Shown piece after piece: positions 59,310 through 64,000 of a DNA stretch of 64,000 bases. Origin of the DNA: Nelumbo lutea (Eukaryota > Streptophyta > Magnoliopsida > Proteales > Nelumbonaceae); assembly GCA_022828595.1 (NCBI GenBank), contig JAKGHH010000003.1:57587759-57651758 (forward strand). Direction: 5' to 3'. The notes below the pieces were generated by a model. It saw nothing but the letters and a program-made list of their open reading frames with translations, made no database searches and was not told where the DNA came from. The translations under genes were made by a program, and so were the position numbers. Numbering within the stretch: the first letter of the stretch is position 1; each line of letters begins with the position of its first letter.

Positions 59310-59807
59310 TCAAATCCCCATCCAATTCCCCAACTTCAACATCAAACTATCACCGACTGTCACCTTAAATACCTTCAAATCAAATATGTTGTCCATTTCC
59401 TGCAAACTTTTGACAGGTTCAATCCCAAATGAACCTCCTCTTAATCTTGCAAAAGCTTTTGACACTGAAACAGCTCTGTGCTTCTCCTGATATCTGAAGC
59501 GCTTCACTGCATTAATATTCTTTTTAAGCATTTTCTGTTCCTTAGAACCCTCGGCTATCCTTTCTAGTTCCAGAACCACATTTTTCTCAAATATCTGAGC
59601 TGCAACCAACTCTCCATCCTCCTCTTTACCTTCTCTTGGAATTCCCACTAGTCTCCACCCAATTTGTGCATCATTAACCTTTGGATTGATACAATTTCCT
59701 GCCACCACCAATTTCTTTTTCTCCTGTTCCTTTTCCTCCAACTCCTTGAATGCCTTCCTTGCAAATTCTTCTCCTCCTGGGAAAAATAAATCCAATATTT
59801 TGGTCAC
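59310..59807 (-). pseudogene. LINE C ORF1, C-terminal part
   Basis: 165 open residues: FARKAFKELEEKEQEKKKLV (coiled-coil-like), IGWRLVGIPREGKEED, KEQKMLKKNINAVKRFRYQE, FARLRGGSFGIEPVKSLQEM. It ends about 220 bp before the poly(A) tract. No enzyme motif. Confidence 0.6.
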
Positions 59808-60590
59808 TTATACCTCCTTGTTTAGTACTGTTTCCAAATCAATAGACTCTCCACTTCATGTGTCCCATCAACATCACATCATCTTCTTCAATATCAACAT
59901 CACTTTCTTCATTATCATTGAGTGGTTTTGTTCTATAGTTTCCTTTTCTGTTGTAGACCTTCACCAAATCACTTTCTATTGTAGAACTCTCCACTTCACG
60001 TGTCCGTCAAAATCACATCATCTTCTTAAGACTCATCTTCTTCAATTCAGCATCACTTTCTTCATTATCATTGAGTGGTTTTGTTCTATAGTTTCCTTTT
60101 ATGTTTAGACCTTCACCAGTGCCATGTTACTACAAACTTCCCCTCGTCAATACAGCCTTTTCTGGGTTGGTCCCACTCACACTGCTAATTCCTACACCTG
60201 CTGTCTTGTCCTCTACCGCAACAGTATTCTGGCTAGCATCCACTTTGATCATCTCCTTCTCCTCTACCGCTGGCTTCCTCTTGTTCCCTCATCTCTCTCT
60301 TCTTGACCCACCACCCCTTTATTCCCTTCATTGACCCTGCCCTTTCTTCTTCAGCTTCCTCACACCCCGTTTTCTCCATTGCACTACCCTTACCATTACA
60401 AATGCTTACCTGACTACCTATCCATTCGATAAAATCTAGCCCACCTTCCAATAACCTTCTGATCGAATAAATCCTTTTCCACTCTTCCCATCCCTTTCTA
60501 GATTTTTTCCCCTCTGAGCTCCATCTTCATATATTCCCTTACCTAATTTAACTCTGTATTTTCTTTCCTTAGAAGAATCTCGGCTAGGAA

Positions 60591-61061
60591 TTATTGAAAC
60601 CCCTTCTTCCCCACTTTGCTTTCTAGGTTGAAATTCCTTACCCTGTTGATGAAATTGAACCTTCTCACTTCTATAACTCCAGCGGCTGAAGCTTTCCTAC
60701 CTACCCCTGTACATTTAACCCTGTCAGCGGCATCAATCACCTTCCTCGAACTCCTTTCGACTTCACATCTATCTGTATCAACATTGTTGTCACTGTAGAA
60801 GAAATGGGTTAAGAAACACACATAACCATCTCTTGACACCTTGGAACCAACCTTACTAAACATCTTTACTACTTTACCAGAGCTTCCTTTATCATCCCCA
60901 ACCAGGATTATCTCGTCATTTCCCAAAACCCCACTCTTTGACTCTTTTATTTTTGAAGCCTTTAGGTTGCCCCTATCCGAAGATATTCCCACATTTGTAT
61001 TAGGCCAATTCAAATCAATTGGCCCAACTTCGCTCTGACGCCCAACACTAAGATGGAGCAT
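60591..61061 (-). pseudogene. LINE C ORF1, middle part
   Basis: 156 open residues, collinear with 35521-35943 in copy 1. Both read ILVGDD-GSS-KVVKMFSKVG and DAADR-KCTGVGRKAS. Function unrecognised; the part keeps its frame in both copies despite many substitutions. Confidence 0.6.
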
Positions 61062-61189
61062 TTAGGCCCTAGGCTACCCACTATCAATCAAACTTGTGAC
61101 ACGAGCCGAAGAGGGTTTGGGACCATTTGTTCCCTTTAATTTCAAGTTAGCTCTTCAAAATTTACCAAAATGCCATCCTCTTTCCACAG

Positions 61190-62870
61190 GTTGCATCTGA
61201 TTCATCAATGACAAAGATACCACATACAAGAAATGCAATAGATTTCTGGGATATATGCACTGAAGCAGGTAGGGAGAAGAAAGAGCTTGAAGAAATGTGT
61301 AGGGATGAAAAATAAAAAAATTAAATAGCAAAATATAAAATCAAAGAACGCATCCTATATTCCTATGGTAAGAACTACAAAATCTATACGCTAAGATAGC
61401 ATTGCAGAAAGAAAGCCAAACATATGAAGACAACTGAGAATAAGTGAAAAAAAAGGAAACAGAAACATGATTTATAAAACAACAGAGGGGCAGCTGGGTT
61501 TTAAAGTTATGGAAAACCTCAAACGATCATTCAGCTCTTAAATCGGTCTCCCAAATGAAAGGAAACTGAAAATAGAAAAGAGAAAGGATTAATAAGAAAA
61601 TATAGGGTTAAACTATGGTTTAAGCTTATATAAAATTCCAGAACTTCCAACTGTTCATTTGCTAAATTGAGTTCTCAAGCCAAAGAAGAAACAGAGGAGG
61701 AAAACATCAGAAGAACAACAAAAATATGGAAAACTTGATTCAGTTTGGTGATAATCAAACTCTGATTAATATCAAAGCATTTTAAGAAATATACAAAATA
61801 AGAGAAATCAATAGAACAAACTATACTTATTTGGGCCAATTCATCAAACCAGCTGAAACAAGCTCCAACTCTAGTTTCTCTTGTTTGATTCATAGGAATT
61901 ACATAGAATTACAAAGAAGAAATTAAAATACAAAAAAAAAAAGAAAATACAAACCCAATTAAAAAAACAAGGAAAAGAAAATCATCAAGTATTATCGAAG
62001 CAGGATCAATAAGAAAAGTTCAGAACTTTCCAACAACCACTGGCCAAATAGATATAAAATTACAACCAAACCATAAGAAACTAAAAGAACTCGACTGCAG
62101 TAGTTATTCTTCAACTCAATCTAATGATTCGAGGCTCTAAAAGGCTAAACCAATGCCTTTCGTACTAATTGCCTACTCCGATTCCTATTGTAAAATTTCA
62201 AGCAATAAACATGTAAAATCATCAAATAAATAAGAACAAGGCAAGAATTTGAGTTATACAGGGGTCAATCCCCAACTCACCGTGTATAAACAAATTGAGA
62301 AGATAATAAAATAAAAAATATATCGATGCACTTCACACTATAAACACACTTGAATTCGAGAATCATCTTACAAACCTAAACACATAGATCTTAAAAAAAC
62401 AAACCCTAATCATTTGGGCGAGGAAAACATTAGACATGTAAAATCCTAAAACCCGAAAAACATGAGCAGAGAAAGGTTGATTGTACCTAAGTACAACGTT
62501 GAACAGTGAGTATTCTTAACTTCCTACACAAGAAAAACGTTTCTTTAGTACCTGGAAGTTCGAAGAAGAAGAAGAGAGGTTCATTTAGTACCTGTATAGA
62601 TGCTTCTCAATTGCTAATCGCCTGAAGCAAACTTGTTCTCAGTTGAGATGGAGAATGAAGGGGGCTTCAATCAACACTTTTTGAAATTTTGCCAAATGCC
62701 GGTTGGAACTTCACAAATTTAGACCATTTTGGGCTTTTAGGGTCTTTTTTAAGATCCTGTCTTTTGGTCTAGCAGGCTTCTACGAGCCAAATGGAAAAAG
62801 ACCATTTTTGGTCTACCAGGCTTCTAAAAGCCCAATAGATCTTTTAAAAAGACTTGCCAAACAGGGCCTA
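61190..62870. mobile_element. unidentified 1.68-kb insertion in LINE C copy 2
   Basis: Absent from copy 1. A 33-bp block (AGTTA-CTCTTCAAAATTTAC then CAAAATGCCATC) is present on both sides (about 61146 and 62874) but once in copy 1 (36073). Its left end has an open stretch (VASDSSMTKIPHTRNAIDFW) between an AG and a stop at about 61310. Its right part, read on the minus strand, has a GGCCCTGTTTGGCAAG end and AG|GTACTAA donor-like sites. It may carry a captured gene fragment; I cannot name it. Confidence 0.5.
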
Positions 62871-63412
62871 AGTTAACTCTTCAAAATTTACCAAAATGCC
62901 ATCATCTTCTTGCACCTCTTTGCCTCCCTCCTTTTCAGTCCGACTGTTCTCCTTTGAGCCTCTCCTCCCCTGAACGACTGTAACTTCTGTCTCCTCTTTC
63001 ATCTTTTCCACCAAGGCAAATGTTGGATCAGTACCCTTGACCACCACTCGTAAAACAAAAGACTCACCTGCAAACATCAAGTTTATTTTCTTAGGGATTG
63101 AGTGAATATATTCCGTTTCAATTAGCACTCTTGCATACTCTAACTGCTTCCAGGACTTGTTACGTGCATCAAACCTCTTGAACACTCTGCAAGCATCTCC
63201 TATTGCCCTAAATGTTTGTGTGCACCAAGATTGTAGATGTATTCTGTAGATGCTAATCCAAGCAAACCCCTCTTAATTGAATCATGTATTTGCCCGACTG
63301 ATGGAGTCCACCTACCTAACCAAAACTCTAGCTGTCGCTGTGTGCAAATACCCTCGTTCTCCAAGACATTCTCTGCTTTTGATTTACTCTTGAACATAAA
63401 AAAAGAGGCCAA
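62868..63412 (-). pseudogene. LINE C ORF1, DUF4283-like N-terminal part
   Basis: Two open pieces (63200-63412 and 62868-63185) separated by one frame change. LEFWLGRWTPSVGQIHDSIK then DARNKSWKQLEYARVLIETE fit the DUF4283 pattern (W-P--G then a WAR/YAR-I-IE block) found in plant LINE ORF1 and related proteins. Confidence 0.65.
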
Positions 63413-63539
63413 AATTTAACTTACTTCCATCCCCTTCATCACCCTCTCTCTTCTTTCCCATCATAAAACATCGATTTCTTTAGGATCGGCATTTACAAAC
63501 CTTCCCACAAGACTGGAGAAGAATAGCACCAAAAGACTT

Positions 63540-64000
63540 GTGAAGAATAGCACAAGTGATTTTGAGAGAGTTAATTCCGAAGAACTCGGTTGTTATCACA
63601 CCCTATGACAGATGCAAGGAAGCACTAGACTTGGGAGATGCTGAAGTAGAAATCATGGAAAAAAATTTTCAGTCAGAGGTAGGTTCTTTCACTGTCTCAA
63701 AGTGGTGCCTACTTTCAAATACAAAAAATATTGATGTTCAGGACAATGTCACTGTCCGATTGCTTTGTCTTCCTCTCAACCTTTGGAAGCTTTAAACGCT
63801 GCAGTCCATAGCTTCCATTTGTGAGGCCAGGTTAGAGGGAGCTTTTGTCTATGATCTTCACTTAGCCACGATAAAGCTTGGTGGAGTTAAGCCTTGTGAC
63901 ATTCCGAGAAGGATAGAATTACTGGTGGATGGATTCTCTTATCCAGTTTGGCTGGTAACCTCCGTTGAAGCTCAGCTGTGGAAGGAAGGTCGCAGGGTAG
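63540..64000 (+). pseudogene. second DUF4283-like ORF1 fragment, opposite strand
   Basis: Plus-strand reading gives ILRELIPKNSVVITPYDRCK, FTVSKWCLLSNTKN, VTVRLLCLPLNLWKL-stop, IASICEARLEGAFV, DIPRRIELLVDGFSYPVWLV. The LP-LW and SIP/DIP...L-V-G-SYPV layout again resembles plant LINE ORF1. It is head-to-head with LINE C ORF1 and runs off the window. One stop at 63793. Confidence 0.55.

Larger units (their letters stand above)
59086..63430 (-). mobile_element. ORF1-only LINE (LINE C), copy 2, in TSB intron 4
   Basis: A minus-strand element with its poly(A) as a T-run at 59086-59095 and its 5' end near 63430. ORF1 pieces appear in order: MASFFMFKSKSKAENVLENE, LEFWLGRWTPSVGQIHDSIK and LEYARVLIETEYIHSIPKKI (63412 to 62868). 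Then SSGKVVKMFSKVGSKVSRDG (61061 to 60591), and last FARLRGGSFGIEPVKS (59807 to 59310). The first part has the DUF4283 layout of plant LINE ORF1 proteins. No endonuclease, RT or RNase H follows before the poly(A). 61190..62870 is a later insertion. Confidence 0.75.

Noticed and set aside
61190..61310. Terminal TSB exon
   Set aside because: It follows an AG and is open, but the translation (VASDSSMTKIP...) does not resemble the TSB C-terminus.

Overview
This is nuclear DNA from a flowering plant. The evidence is an intron-containing, plastid-targeted tryptophan synthase beta gene and a dense load of plant-type transposable elements: Ty3/gypsy and Ty1/copia LTR elements, LINEs, hAT-like and Tourist-like MITEs, and a candidate Helitron. 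I cannot name the species from sequence alone.

The only host gene I can defend is TSB (+ strand, 43899..58430 visible). It has four clean exons that carry the catalytic Lys, Glu and PLP-phosphate loop. The last exon, about 60 residues, is not in the window. Its introns are swollen by LINEs: a full-length LINE (44533..51600) with a second LINE nested in it fills intron 1, an RTE-type fragment and a 5'-truncated LINE sit in intron 2, and an ORF1-only LINE sits in intron 4.

Layout. 1-8.8 kb: AT-rich intergenic DNA with a hAT-like element, two copies of one MITE family with 8-bp target duplications, a 660-bp tandem repeat and a long microsatellite. 8.8-19.3 kb: a decayed Ty3/gypsy element on the minus strand with both LTRs and an antisense, apparently spliced extra gene. 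19.3-26.4 kb: relics, including a Helitron-like AT-rich element and a Tourist-like MITE. 26.4-31.3 kb: a Ty1/copia element (minus) with a perfect 5-bp target duplication. Its gag has been replaced by fragments resembling a peroxisomal dienoyl-CoA isomerase gene and a group A bZIP gene. 33.5-36.5 kb: a scrambled copy of pieces of TSB introns 4 and 1. 37.1-43.3 kb: a second gypsy element (plus) with one LTR only, ending just ahead of TSB. 43.7-64 kb: TSB and the LINEs in its introns.

The elements do not act together as a pathway. The points of interest are gene capture by the copia element, the antisense gene in the gypsy element, and the way TSB introns have taken in LINEs and shed copies upstream. 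One upstream copy preserves the empty site for the intron 1 LINE.
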